Of a stretch of DNA of 42,025 nt, positions 31,536 to 41,222 are shown one piece after another. Position 1 is the first letter of the stretch. Each line of letters starts with the position of its first letter. Below the pieces are notes generated by a model that worked only from the letters and a program-made list of their open reading frames with translations, searched no databases and had not been told where the DNA came from. Source of the DNA: an uncultured Bacteroidota bacterium (GTDB lineage Bacteria > Bacteroidota > Bacteroidia > Chitinophagales > Chitinophagaceae). The position numbers were made by a program, and so were the translations under genes. The stretch spans positions 1 through 42,025 of the forward strand of contig CAIMDZ010000038.1 of NCBI GenBank assembly GCA_903839875.1, given 5' to 3'.

Positions 31536-34054
31536 ATAAATTTTTGAGATTGGTTGCCAAAATAAAGTAAATACGTTCCCGGAACCCATGTCGCAGTATT
31601 TACCTGCAGTTCCGTTTTATTACCGGGGAAAATGCTGGTAACCAATTGTCCTGCAACATTATAAATCAATAATGGCTGCCTGTCATTATGTTCCGGCAAA
31701 ACTACATTCAAAACACTCCCCGCCGGATTTGGATAAACGCTGATGGCCGTTGAGTTGTTTTGGAATACAGGAAGTCCTGTAGTCGAGTTACTTCCCACCT
31801 TCATACCATTTCCAAAACTGGACACCCACATTTCTGCTGTATTGAAAGGATTAAAGTAAACCCTTTCAGGCTGGCGGAAGGGGTAAGAACTTACCAAAGA
31901 CCATGTTGGGGTTGGTGCATTCATGTTATTGGTCATCCACAGTCCCTGTGTTTCGGTAGTAAGATAGGCACGGTTTGCAGTGACAGGGTCAAAAGTGACA
32001 GATTCAACCCTTGCAAACGTAGTTCCAGTCAGCTTGGTCCATGATGTACCGCGGTTAGTAGTTCTGTAAAGTCCGCCCTGCCCGGCACCTGTAGAACCCC
32101 AATTGGTGTATACGCAGGCATACCATGTATTTTGGGTTGGGTCAGCAGGGTCCACCACTACGTCCTTTGTCCAGTATTTCATGCCGGGGTCACTCACATC
32201 TGCCCAGGTATTGGTAGTTGGGTTGTAAAGAAATACACCAGAACTGGGTGTGAATGTAGTACCAGTGGAAATTCGTCCGGAGAAGGTAGCCAGTAACTTA
32301 CCATCATTCAGCACTTTTAAACATGCCGGATGTCCTTCAGTACCCGGAGGCGTGGGTAAAATAAAAAATGCGCTGCCTGCATGCAGATTAAGATTGATGG
32401 TCCTGTAGATACCACCCGGAGAACCGGTTGCACTTGCGTGGTTAATTATGCTGGCATACATAATATTGCTGTCATTAGGGTCAATAGCCAGCCAGAAAAC
32501 CGGGTGCGCAAATGACTTCATAACATTCCAGTTTGCGCCGCCATTTACAGAAAAGTATATATTGCCCAAAGCATCTGTCGCATCCAGTTGTGCATCTTTA
32601 AGCCGCGTACTTTGATACATATCATGTATGTTGGAAGTGCCTGCGAATAAGGTTCCCCCCGGTGTTTTCTCATAACGGTACACTGAATTCACGCTCATGC
32701 CTGCACATGTATAACTCCACGAATTACCGCTGTCTATACTACGAATGCCACCTATATCACTAAAAGCCGCCAGCATTGTATTAGGACTATTCCATAATAC
32801 CTGCCAGCAGGTAGTATTTTCCAAACCGATGGAATGATAATTTCTGCCGGTCGGGGTATTAGCGCCGGCAGGATGCTGGTCGGTAGTCTTTACATAAGCC
32901 TGCTTCCAGGTGGTACCTCCGTCACTGGTAAGGTGCACATCACTGAAACTTCCAAACATTGCTTTATTGGAATTAAGCGGTGCAACCGTCATTCCGAAAC
33001 AAGCCTCGCCCCAACTCCAGTTCTTATCGCCGCCTGAACCTTCCCATCCTGTTATAATGTTGGCATTTGTCGTTGTATTAAATACTTTACTCCATGCGGT
33101 ACCCCCTGTAGTGGATTTATATACCAAAGGAGCGCCCAATGCGGCATCATGCCCGCCAAGGTAAATAGTGTTGATATCATTTTCAGCCATGCCCACATAC
33201 ATTACATAATCGTTTGAGACCGTAATGCCGGTAGTTCTGTTCACCCAGGTACCGCTGCCGCCACCTGCATAATCCATTGTGTAAACATTGGCAACTACAC
33301 CGCTGTAACTATAGGGTTTAAGCCCGTTATAAACATTGGCGTTTAGCCCTGAAATGCAACAGAACCGGGTAGTTCCGCCTGCTTTAGCCCCCGCAAATTG
33401 CCAGATAACCTCCCCTGCGGTAATGCCCGTTGTGGTCATCAGTGAAAATGAGGCTCCGCTGGTGGTTGAATAATACACGCCAAGGTTGGTACCTACATAT
33501 ATATTTGCGCCATCGAAAAATACGCCGCCCATAATCGCGCCCTGCCCGCCTGCTGTAGTGGCAACAGTAACAGGAAACGTATTTCCACCGTCATTTGACA
33601 ATACTATAGAACCATAATAATTGAGTAATACCTGGCTTGGATTGTTGTAATTTGCCTTCATGGCATATACTTCACCCAGTGATGAATTAAAACCAGGCAA
33701 CATAGTCCAGGTAGTACCGCCATCTGTCGTTTTTACCGGGTAGCCGTTATTGCCATCATTATAATAGCTATAAGCGGTATTCGGAATGTTGGTAAACTCC
33801 CAGGTGGAGACATCCATAGTTTGCAAAGCGGAAAATGGCAATTGGGTATAGGTGTTACCATAGTCGGTAGAATGGAATAGCTCGCTCATATCGCATGCCA
33901 CATAATATTCATTATCATTGCCCGGATTGATCCTGGGCATGAATAATGCACCGCCACCCCCGATTCCCTTAGGAATAAACCCAACAGGCTGCGCCATTGC
34001 CTGTATGGAACTTAAAATTATTGCCACGGTAAAGAGTGCGTATTTTTTGTTCAT
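31523..34054 (-). CDS. T9SS-exported BNR/propeller repeat protein
   Basis: An 843-residue surface or secreted protein. A signal peptide (FTVAIILSSIQAMAQ) is followed by many BNR/Asp-box type repeats (for example STDYGNTYTQL, TTDGGTTWTML, SNDGGNTFPV, TTNRGTSWTKL), which build one or two seven-bladed propellers. The start of the mature protein (GGGGALFMPRINPGNDNEYYVACDM) resembles GH74/sortilin-type propellers, so glycan binding or hydrolysis is possible, though catalytic residues cannot be confirmed by eye. The last ~75 residues are a T9SS sorting domain (ISVYPNPAGSVLNVVLPE, LLIYNVAGQLV, WVPGTYLLYF, QKFIKER). Its final codons lie inside the inverted-repeat element at 31362-31535. Confidence 0.82.
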   Translation of the reverse strand: MNKKYALFTVAIILSSIQAMAQPVGFIPKGIGGGGALFMPRINPGNDNEYYVACDMSELFHSTDYGNTYTQLPFSALQTMDVSTWEFTNIPNTAYSYYNDGNNGYPVKTTDGGTTWTMLPGFNSSLGEVYAMKANYNNPSQVLLNYYGSIVLSNDGGNTFPVTVATTAGGQGAIMGGVFFDGANIYVGTNLGVYYSTTSGASFSLMTTTGITAGEVIWQFAGAKAGGTTRFCCISGLNANVYNGLKPYSYSGVVANVYTMDYAGGGSGTWVNRTTGITVSNDYVMYVGMAENDINTIYLGGHDAALGAPLVYKSTTGGTAWSKVFNTTTNANIITGWEGSGGDKNWSWGEACFGMTVAPLNSNKAMFGSFSDVHLTSDGGTTWKQAYVKTTDQHPAGANTPTGRNYHSIGLENTTCWQVLWNSPNTMLAAFSDIGGIRSIDSGNSWSYTCAGMSVNSVYRYEKTPGGTLFAGTSNIHDMYQSTRLKDAQLDATDALGNIYFSVNGGANWNVMKSFAHPVFWLAIDPNDSNIMYASIINHASATGSPGGIYRTINLNLHAGSAFFILPTPPGTEGHPACLKVLNDGKLLATFSGRISTGTTFTPSSGVFLYNPTTNTWADVSDPGMKYWTKDVVVDPADPTQNTWYACVYTNWGSTGAGQGGLYRTTNRGTSWTKLTGTTFARVESVTFDPVTANRAYLTTETQGLWMTNNMNAPTPTWSLVSSYPFRQPERVYFNPFNTAEMWVSSFGNGMKVGSNSTTGLPVFQNNSTAISVYPNPAGSVLNVVLPEHNDRQPLLIYNVAGQLVTSIFPGNKTELQVNTATWVPGTYLLYFGNQSQKFIKER

Positions 34055-34229
34055 CCTGAAAAATTTTGTTGTTAATAATATTGTTTAATTTTAGAACCTG
34101 ATTTATTGAGTATCCAGGCTAATAATTTATTTTAACCCGGGTTTCATTATTTAACAGACACTAGTTGACCTAATCATGGTTGGGTAAGTAAATACAAACC
34201 AGTTGAGTATAATAAATATACTATAATTT

Positions 34230-36167
34230 ATGAAATACGCATCAATACTAATTTTTTGTTTCCTGTTTTTAGCCGGTGCCAGCCTTTACGGGCATAAGTA
34301 TAACCCGGGTTCTCCCAAAAAAGGGGCGAAGACTACCCTATCTGATCCTGCGGAAGGAGATTATGATATTAAACACCTTAGGTTCAATCTTAGCTTAACC
34401 GATACCTCTACCTATGTAAAAGGAGATGTGTCAACGACTGCACAGGTGGTGGCCGCATCTATGACCAACTACATTTTTGAACTGGACTCAGTGATCACCA
34501 TAGATTCTGCCAAAATAAATGGTACCCTATACCCGGTTGCACGGGTTGGTTTTAAAAGGACTATAGCACTTTCTACCGCAATGACAACGGGCACTTTTTT
34601 TACAGCTCAAATCTTCTACCATGGCACCCCACCCGCAGGCAGTGGCTTTTTCAATGGAATAACCCATGCCGTTTCTTACTATGGAACGCATATGGTTTAT
34701 ACCGTTACTGACCCTTGGGTGGCTAAAGACTGGTGGCCTGCAAAACAATCCTGCAGCGACAAAATAGATTCCGTGGACATGTTTATTACAGTGCCAAGGG
34801 GTGTAGTGGATGGCAGCAATGGTTTGCTGTTAAATGTGGATACTACCACCACTCCGGGTTTCTGGAAATACCACTGGCAAACACACTACCCGATTACCTA
34901 CTACCTCATTTCAATTGCCATAGCCCGGTTTTCGGAATACAAATCATATGTACATTTTACCGGAAGTACTGATTCAATGTTGGTACAAAATTTCCTGATG
35001 GATACCACAACCTTTAACCCGCTCTATAAAGCCAACTTCGACAGTGTGGTGCAGATAATTGATTACTTTTCAACGCTGTATGGGAGGTATCCGTTCTGGC
35101 ATGAAAAGTATGGTATGTGCTTTACAACTCTGCCGGGAGGCATGGAAAACCAAACCATGACCACCATTGGTGTTACCGACACTCGCACCATTGCTCATGA
35201 ACTTACCCACCAATGGTTTGGCGATAATGTTACTTATATGAGATGGGGTGATGTATGGATCAGTGAAGGGTTCGCCACTTTCGGAGAAAACCTTTTCCTC
35301 GATCATTTCTGGGGGCCTGCCGCGTCAAAAGCGCTCAGGCAGAATTATTATAACAGCGCTATGGGCCAGACATGCGGCGAAGTTTATGTTACTGATACCA
35401 CTGGGCCTAATACTTTATTTTTTCAACCCAACGTGTACTATAAAGGCATGGCAGTAGTGAATATGCTCCGGTACATTGCGCCTGCGGATTCCATGTTCTT
35501 CCAGGTGATTCAAACCTACCAGCAAAACTATGCATACGGCAACGCAAGCAACGACAGCCTTAAAGCCATTGCTGAAAGCATATATGGCATGAACCTCGAT
35601 ACCTTCTTCAACCAGTGGATCTATGGCAAGGGTTATCCAAAGTATAAGATCTCCTGGGATCAGGTAGGCACAACCGTAACGTTAAAACTGGTTCAGAGCG
35701 CCTCATGCCCCGCTACCACCCCTCATTTCAGTACCATGCTGGAACTACAGTTACACAGCACAACAGCCGATACCATTGTAAAAGTGTATAACAGTCTCGA
35801 CACACAGATATTCACTTTCGACTGGGTGCCAACCATGTCCACCGTTTACCTGAACCCGGATTACTGGACGCTTTGCAGAACTAACGGAGCATTTACACAT
35901 GACACTACCCTGAGGTATGTGGGCATCGGTAATCTCTTACCCTGCAATATAAAAGTATTTCCCAACCCAACTAAAAACCAATGGAACATATCGAATCTTG
36001 CCAGTGATATAAACTTAACGCTCACTGATATCAGTGGCAGGATCATCTGGCAAGGCAAGAGCAACAATGATATCACGGTTATCCCCGGCGAAAAATTACC
36101 TGCCGGATCTTATTATTTAATTGTCGGCGATAATAAAGCTGATAGCATAAAGCTGGTGCATTGGTAA
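34230..36167 (+). CDS. T9SS-exported M1-family metallopeptidase
   Basis: A 645-residue zinc aminopeptidase-like enzyme. After a signal peptide (ILIFCFLFLAGASLYG) come the M1 beta-saddle and catalytic domains. The exopeptidase motif is GGMEN (303-307), a variant of GAMEN. The zinc site is HELTH (323-327) with Glu346, i.e. HExxH-18-E, and Glu324 as the general base. The last ~75 residues form a T9SS sorting domain (IKVFPNPTKNQWNISNL, LTDISGRIIWQGKS, LPAGSYYLIVGD). It is divergent from the propeller gene, sharing a 175-bp intergenic region, and convergent with ppx. Probable role: peptide use at the cell surface. Confidence 0.92.
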   Translation: MKYASILIFCFLFLAGASLYGHKYNPGSPKKGAKTTLSDPAEGDYDIKHLRFNLSLTDTSTYVKGDVSTTAQVVAASMTNYIFELDSVITIDSAKINGTLYPVARVGFKRTIALSTAMTTGTFFTAQIFYHGTPPAGSGFFNGITHAVSYYGTHMVYTVTDPWVAKDWWPAKQSCSDKIDSVDMFITVPRGVVDGSNGLLLNVDTTTTPGFWKYHWQTHYPITYYLISIAIARFSEYKSYVHFTGSTDSMLVQNFLMDTTTFNPLYKANFDSVVQIIDYFSTLYGRYPFWHEKYGMCFTTLPGGMENQTMTTIGVTDTRTIAHELTHQWFGDNVTYMRWGDVWISEGFATFGENLFLDHFWGPAASKALRQNYYNSAMGQTCGEVYVTDTTGPNTLFFQPNVYYKGMAVVNMLRYIAPADSMFFQVIQTYQQNYAYGNASNDSLKAIAESIYGMNLDTFFNQWIYGKGYPKYKISWDQVGTTVTLKLVQSASCPATTPHFSTMLELQLHSTTADTIVKVYNSLDTQIFTFDWVPTMSTVYLNPDYWTLCRTNGAFTHDTTLRYVGIGNLLPCNIKVFPNPTKNQWNISNLASDINLTLTDISGRIIWQGKSNNDITVIPGEKLPAGSYYLIVGDNKADSIKLVHW

Positions 36168-36220
36168 ATCCTCATCCATCATGGGCTACCGTTAGGACAT
36201 AAATATTTTCCCGTTAAGTT

Positions 36221-36294
36221 ATGCCCCAGAGGGGCTGCCTGTTAGTAGTAAATTGCATGCATAATGAGGGTTATGCCCCATAGGTGGCTACCCC
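36221..36294. repeat. palindromic repeats of the CCTGTTAGTAG type
   Basis: GCCCCAGAGGGGC followed by TGCCTGTTAGTAGTA at 36223-36249, then GCCCCATAGGTGGC near 36276. These match 7183-7247. They lie in the 238-bp gap between the convergent M1 peptidase and ppx genes, where a hairpin could also end transcription. Confidence 0.6.
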
Positions 36295-36405
36295 TGCACT
36301 ATTATTGGATGAGCGCAACACCGCTCCATTGCCAGAGTCAACTACCTGATGAATCAACAGGAGATACGGTGCAAAAATAAAATCGCCTCCCAAAGCACAC
36401 ATTCC

Positions 36406-37299
36406 CTACCCCGCCTTCACTGGATTCAGCTCATTATACAGCATCTTGATCAGCCCGTCAGCCAGCCCTATCTTGGGCACATAGATCTCATCGGCCAGCG
36501 CCCAGCGCATAATGGAGATATACACCTGCAACGCAGGCACGATCACATCTGCACGGTCATCGCGGAACTGGTAGAGGTGTTTGCGCTCTTCCATGGGGGT
36601 ATAACTGAGCTCTTTGTAGTAGTCCTTCAGCAGGTCCAGCGTTAGCGGCTTGCCCTCCTTGCGTTTCGACATCGAGAATATCTTATTGATGTTGCCGCCT
36701 GTACCAATGGCCTCCAGTGGCTGGTAATCGCGCACATAGGATTTTACATACCACTTCATATGCTCCCATTGCTCATCGGTGACCTTGTTGTGCAGCATGC
36801 GTATGGTGCCTATATTAAATGACTCCTTGAAAATGGTATGCTTTTGTGCATAAAGTGTTATCTCTGTGCTGCCGCCGCCAACGTCTATATACAGGTAAGA
36901 TTTGTTATCACTTAGCTTCTCGGCAATGTGCGTTTCATAAATAATATTGGCTTCTTCCTGGCCCGTGATGACATTAATTTTCAGACCGGTTTCTGCATAT
37001 ATTTCTTCAAGAATCTTAGTGGCATTCGCCGCATCGCGCATAGCCGATGTAGCGCATGCTTTATAGGCCTCCACATTGTAAATATTCATTAAAAGCTTGT
37101 ATGCCTGTACGGTTTCCTTCAGCTTTTTCTTCTTTTCATCCGACACCGCGCCGTTGTCAAACACATCGAAACCAAGGCGCAGGGGAACGCGCAGCAGGGT
37201 AAGCTTGGTGAAATCAACATTACCATCTTTGTATACCGAGGCCTCGCTGATCAGCAACCGCGCCGCATTGGAACCAATATCTATTGCTGCCAGAATCAC
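36406..37299 (-). CDS. ppx: Ppx/GppA-family exopolyphosphatase
   Basis: A 297-residue phosphatase of the Ppx/GppA family, which removes terminal phosphate from polyphosphate or hydrolyses pppGpp. The actin-like ATPase-fold phosphate loops are AAIDIGSNAARLLI at the N-terminus and YIDVGGGSTEITLY in the middle; GQEEANIIYE is the family glutamate block. The length is that of the short, two-domain members. Its start overlaps the ppk1 stop by 4 nt, so it is coupled to the polyphosphate kinase; this context favours polyphosphate as substrate over pppGpp, which is inference. Confidence 0.9.
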   Translation of the reverse strand: MILAAIDIGSNAARLLISEASVYKDGNVDFTKLTLLRVPLRLGFDVFDNGAVSDEKKKKLKETVQAYKLLMNIYNVEAYKACATSAMRDAANATKILEEIYAETGLKINVITGQEEANIIYETHIAEKLSDNKSYLYIDVGGGSTEITLYAQKHTIFKESFNIGTIRMLHNKVTDEQWEHMKWYVKSYVRDYQPLEAIGTGGNINKIFSMSKRKEGKPLTLDLLKDYYKELSYTPMEERKHLYQFRDDRADVIVPALQVYISIMRWALADEIYVPKIGLADGLIKMLYNELNPVKAG

Positions 37300-39374
37300 T
37301 TGGTGTAACTTTTAGTTTTAAGATATTTATAAATAGCCTCCTGCGAGCGCACTTCGGGCTTGTTTTCCTCCTTTACCACATAAATATTGCTCTGCTCATT
37401 ATCCAATATACGACCTTTCACATTTTCAGCAAGCTGAATGTTTAATATGTCTGTTAATTCCTGCTGAATACCCTTATCATATATCGGACAAGCAGCTTCG
37501 ACACGGTGGTCAAGATTGCGCACCATCCAGTCGGCGGAGGATATAAATACCTTTGGTGTTTTGCCGTTACCGAATACTACCACACGTGCATGCTCCAGGT
37601 ATTCGTCAATGATGCTTATTGCCGATATATGCCCTTTAAAAGACTTCTGCTGGGTATAGGCACAGCAAATGCCTCTGATCACCATTTTTATATCCACCCC
37701 GGCCTTTGCGGCGGCATATAGCTTTTCGATAAGCACATAATCCACAAGGCTGTTGAGCTTAATGATGACGGATGCCGGCTTTTTCTTTTTAGCGATCCTT
37801 ATTTCCTTATTCAGATTATCCATCATAACCTTTCTCATATTGAGTGGCGAGACCGGCAGGGTTTTGCATATCTTGAGGTTTGTTACTTTTTTAATAGGGT
37901 TCTCCAGGTAATCGAATATCCTGTTGATATCAGCAATTATGCGCCTGTCGGTTGTGAGCAGGGTATGGTCGCCATAATAGGTCGCTGTATTTTCATTCAG
38001 GTTGCCTGTTGATACAAATCCATACTGCTTGGTACGGTTAAACTCGCGCTTCTTTATCACGCACACTTTGGCGTGCACTTTCATATCATGAATGCCCAGA
38101 ACCACTTTCACACCCTCTTCTTCCAGTTGGACTTTCCATCTCAGGTTCGCCTCTTCATCAAAACGCGCGCGCAGTTCCAGCACCACGGTAACCAGCTTGC
38201 CGTTACGCACCGCATTGATGAGCGCATTGATGATCTTTGAGTTTTTCGCAAGCCGGTAGCAGGTGATGCGGATATTGGTAACGAAAGGATCAATAGCCGC
38301 CTCCCGCAGCAGGTCAATCACAGAATCAAATGAATGGTAGGGCAGGTGCAGCATCACATCCTGCTTCTCCAGCACATCCATTATACGGCAGGGTTGTTTC
38401 AGCAGGGGGTGTATAAATGGCTTTGGCCTTGGCTTTATATCACTGAAAATGGAAACCGGGAAATCAATAAAATCCTTAAAATTGTGTATCCTGCCGCCAG
38501 GTATCAGGTTATCCTTCTTGGTGAGGCCCAGCCTTTTGGTAAGGTAATTCAGAAACAACGGGTCAATATTCCGGTCGTAAATAAAACGTGTGGCGCGCCC
38601 ATGCTTACGGTTCTTTAACCCCTTTTCTAATTCTGTAATAAGATTGGTATTTACATCATTATCTATATCCAGTTCCGCATCCCTGGTTACCTTGATGATA
38701 TGCCCCATAAACCTGTCGAACCCGAACGGCGCAAACAGTCCGGGAAGGTTCAGCCTGATAATATCCTCCAGTAGTATGATGTCCGTCTGCCCTTCTTCAG
38801 AGGGCATAATCAGGAACCGGGGCAATACCTTGGTAGGAATCTCGATGAGTGCATACCGCTGCACCATAGATGCCTTGGTGCTGCCCAATACACACGCCAG
38901 GTAAATAGACTTATCGCGCAGCAGCGGAATATTGGGTATGGTCTCGATCATCAGCGGAATGATCTGCGTCCTTACCTTCTCTTCAAAAACCCTTGAAACA
39001 TATTCCTTTTGTTTTTTCGAAAGCTGCTTCTCATTCTTTATAAATACATTCTTCCTTTTCAGTTCTTCAATGATGTCTGCAAAGGTCAGGTCAAACTCCT
39101 CCTGGTGGGTAATAACCGTCTGTTGTATTTTCTTCAGTATCTTTTCCGGGTTAGCCTCCAGGTGCATCTTGGCGCTCTTACCCAGTATCAGCATCCTGTT
39201 GAGCGCTGCTACCCGTACCCTGAAAAACTCATCCAGGTTATTGGAGAAAATACCCAGGAACCTGAGCCGGTCATGAACATGGTTGGTGGCATCATTAGCT
39301 TCCTGCAGTACCCTGGCATTAAACGCCAGCCAACTTATATCGCGGATTATTGTTTGTTTTGTTGTTTTGATCAT
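37296..39374 (-). CDS. ppk1: polyphosphate kinase 1
   Basis: Makes polyphosphate from ATP by a phospho-histidine mechanism, usually at the membrane. The 692-residue length is standard. The N-terminal RDISWLAFNARVLQEANDATNHVHDRLRFLGIFSNN-type block (begin RDISWLAFNARVL) is diagnostic; the catalytic part has RFDEEANLRW, then HAKVCVIKKR with the probable phosphorylated histidine, and YGFVSTGNLNENTATYYGDH. It is followed, with a 4-nt overlap, by ppx, giving the common ppk-ppx pair for making and breaking polyphosphate. Confidence 0.96.
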   Translation of the reverse strand: MIKTTKQTIIRDISWLAFNARVLQEANDATNHVHDRLRFLGIFSNNLDEFFRVRVAALNRMLILGKSAKMHLEANPEKILKKIQQTVITHQEEFDLTFADIIEELKRKNVFIKNEKQLSKKQKEYVSRVFEEKVRTQIIPLMIETIPNIPLLRDKSIYLACVLGSTKASMVQRYALIEIPTKVLPRFLIMPSEEGQTDIILLEDIIRLNLPGLFAPFGFDRFMGHIIKVTRDAELDIDNDVNTNLITELEKGLKNRKHGRATRFIYDRNIDPLFLNYLTKRLGLTKKDNLIPGGRIHNFKDFIDFPVSIFSDIKPRPKPFIHPLLKQPCRIMDVLEKQDVMLHLPYHSFDSVIDLLREAAIDPFVTNIRITCYRLAKNSKIINALINAVRNGKLVTVVLELRARFDEEANLRWKVQLEEEGVKVVLGIHDMKVHAKVCVIKKREFNRTKQYGFVSTGNLNENTATYYGDHTLLTTDRRIIADINRIFDYLENPIKKVTNLKICKTLPVSPLNMRKVMMDNLNKEIRIAKKKKPASVIIKLNSLVDYVLIEKLYAAAKAGVDIKMVIRGICCAYTQQKSFKGHISAISIIDEYLEHARVVVFGNGKTPKVFISSADWMVRNLDHRVEAACPIYDKGIQQELTDILNIQLAENVKGRILDNEQSNIYVVKEENKPEVRSQEAIYKYLKTKSYTK

Positions 39375-39685
39375 TTTAGTCTAAAGTCGTTAGTAGAAAG
39401 TTCGCGAGGGTCATCAGGAGGTAAAACTGTGAATTGAACCGATGAAGCAAAATAGATACTTGTCATGGTGAACTGTCATAGTGAGCTTGTCGAACTACGA
39501 ACCATGACCGCTGAGCACTTATTCTTAGTTTGATCATAGCGTCGAAGTCACAAATTTATTTCCTGGGGACAATATTAGCCGCGGCAAAATTACTTCCAAT
39601 ATATTTAGGAAGGGTAAAAAAGGAGAGATAATGAAAAATTCATGATTATTTAATATTGACTGGTCCGATAATGAAAATCACATAG

Positions 39686-39727
39686 AAACCCTGTCAGCAC
39701 ACCTCAAAGGGTGTCAGACAGGTGTTT
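39686..39727. repeat. imperfect hairpin repeat
   Basis: AAACCCTGTCAGCACACC and GGGTGTCAGACAGGTGTTT form an imperfect stem around TCAAA. It lies in the gap upstream of ppk1 and the hydrolase gene, so it is more likely a palindromic repeat than a terminator. The preceding part of the gap (39375-39685) holds no gene; GTCATGGTGAACTGTCA and GTGAGCTTGTCGAACTACG near 39465-39500 look like fragments of another repeat. Confidence 0.5.
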
Positions 39728-39808
39728 CATTAAATATATAAATTATATTAGTTTCCGCCCTTGATGTTGTCTCCACCAACAACATCACACCGGGAACTCC
39801 TACAAGGC

Positions 39809-40000
39809 ACTCGCGCCTACGCAACACCTCCATCTCCTTCAGGAAGGGCCGGGGTGAGGCCCAACCTCACACCGGACACTCGCGCCTACGCAACACTTCC
39901 ATCTCCTTCAGGAAGGGCCGGGGTGAGGCCCAACCTCACGCCGGACACGCGCGCCTACGCAACACCTCCCTCTCCTTCGGAGAGGGCTGGGGTGAGGCCC
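39809..40000. repeat. 69-bp tandem repeat, 2.8 copies
   Basis: Units start at 39809, 39878 and 39947 with A(C/G)TCGCGCCTAC-like sequence (CGCGCCTACGCAACAC is constant), followed by the palindromic element CACCTCCATCTCCTTC / GAAGGGCCGGGGTGAGG and CCAACCTCAC. The third unit ends early and carries the tighter palindrome CCCTCTCC/GGAGAGGG, as in moeA. Because 69 is a multiple of three, an open frame runs through it, but I do not call it a gene. Confidence 0.85.
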
Positions 40001-40023
40001 ACTCGCGCAGCATACTCGCGCTT

Positions 40024-40065
40024 CCTATAATCTTCTAATCCAATAAATCCTGCTTCAGACAATCC
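40024..40065 (+). repeat. solo copy of the nuclease-element repeat
   Basis: CCTATAATCTTCTAATCCAA then TAAATCCTGCTTCAGACAATCC, matching the right repeat of the GxxExxY element at 23822-23856. It is flanked on both sides by CTCGCGC. No mirrored copy is seen nearby. Confidence 0.85.
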
Positions 40066-40185
40066 TCGCGCATGGCAACTCGCGCCCTGCACCCCACCGC
40101 ACAAAATCCCACATCAAATGCTTACTTTTATATTCAATATTCCCGGCTTCACTGGCCAAATCAGAAAACTACCGATGCCACTAAA

Positions 40186-41199
40186 ATGAAACAACATTTT
40201 CACTACATACTGATCATTCTGTTCACTGCACTAAACACGGCTGCCCAATCCCAGTCAGCAAGGAAGCTACCTATCAATGAACAGACCTACGTCAACCTGA
40301 ACGGCGAGCAGCAGTATGTCGAAATGACCGGTACATCGCCCGACAACCCCGTGCTGCTCTTCCTGCATGGCGGACCCGGCTGGCCGCAGACACCCTATCT
40401 GCGCTACTTCAATGCCGACCTCACCAGCACCGTCACCCTCGTAAGCTGGGACCAGGCGGGCTGCGGCAAATCAGCCCTGCTCAACCCCTCGCCAAAATAC
40501 CTGACACTGGAGCGACTGATAAAGGATGCGCACGAGCTGACCAGGGTGCTCAAAAACAGGTTTCACAAAAACAAGATATACCTCGCAGGCTTCTCATGGG
40601 GCAGCATCATTGGGCTGGAGCTGGTAAATCAATACCCCGAAGATTACATAGCATACTTCGGCATCTCGCAGGTCATTGATATGAACCGCAGCATAGACCT
40701 TTCGTGCGAATGGCTGAAACAACAGGCCACCCTGGCGGGCGACAAAGCCATGCTGGCCAGGGTGGCCCAACTGGAACAAAAAGACCCCGCTCTATGCAAA
40801 AACCCCATGGAGTGTTTCCTGAAGAAATACGAAATGCTCGCCCATTATGGTGGCGCCATTTACAGCCCCGAAGCCGAAGCACGGATAAAAATAGCCGAAT
40901 CGCAGTTCGATGATTACAAGAATTACAACTGGATGAAGGCCTTTACCTTCTCCTGGTCCAGCCTGGGCGATGCTATATTTGAAACCAACCTCAGCCGCAT
41001 CACAAAACTGGAAGTGCCCGCCTATTTCTTCGTAGGCCGCCACGACCACACCCTGCCCCCGCAGGTGACCGAAGAATTTGTAAACAAACTCAAAGCCCCC
41101 CAAAAAGAACTCATCTGGTTCGAAAACTCCGGCCACGAGCCCCTCGAAGAAGAACCCGCCGTTTTTAATAAAGCCATTGCCGACAGGATTGAGCGGTAA
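40186..41199 (+). CDS. secreted alpha/beta hydrolase, proline iminopeptidase-like
   Basis: A 337-residue enzyme with a signal peptide (YILIILFTALNTAAQSQ). The alpha/beta hydrolase core resembles the proline iminopeptidase/S33 group: the oxyanion segment LLFLHGGPGWPQTP, the nucleophile elbow GFSWGSIIGLEL, the acidic residue in FVGRHDHTLPP and the catalytic histidine in FENSGHEPLEEEP. It may cut N-terminal proline or hydrolyse other small substrates; the family is broad. ATG 40186 was chosen over 40072 because it starts the signal peptide and because the upstream frame is repeat sequence. The gene is more GC-rich than the flanking repeats and lies between two repeat blocks. Confidence 0.85.
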   Translation: MKQHFHYILIILFTALNTAAQSQSARKLPINEQTYVNLNGEQQYVEMTGTSPDNPVLLFLHGGPGWPQTPYLRYFNADLTSTVTLVSWDQAGCGKSALLNPSPKYLTLERLIKDAHELTRVLKNRFHKNKIYLAGFSWGSIIGLELVNQYPEDYIAYFGISQVIDMNRSIDLSCEWLKQQATLAGDKAMLARVAQLEQKDPALCKNPMECFLKKYEMLAHYGGAIYSPEAEARIKIAESQFDDYKNYNWMKAFTFSWSSLGDAIFETNLSRITKLEVPAYFFVGRHDHTLPPQVTEEFVNKLKAPQKELIWFENSGHEPLEEEPAVFNKAIADRIER

Positions 41200-41222
41200 A
41201 AGAGAGTGCATTTCAAATATTC

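Noticed and set aside
34055-34229. Divergent promoters between the propeller and peptidase genes
   Set aside because: The region must hold promoters, but I found no exact TTTG/TAnnTTTG pair on either strand.
39761-40030. 89-residue open frame with 23-residue repeats (TRAYATPPSPSGRAG)
   Set aside because: It is produced by a 69-bp intergenic tandem repeat whose length is a multiple of three. There is no plausible start context, and the same palindromes occur in other frames elsewhere.
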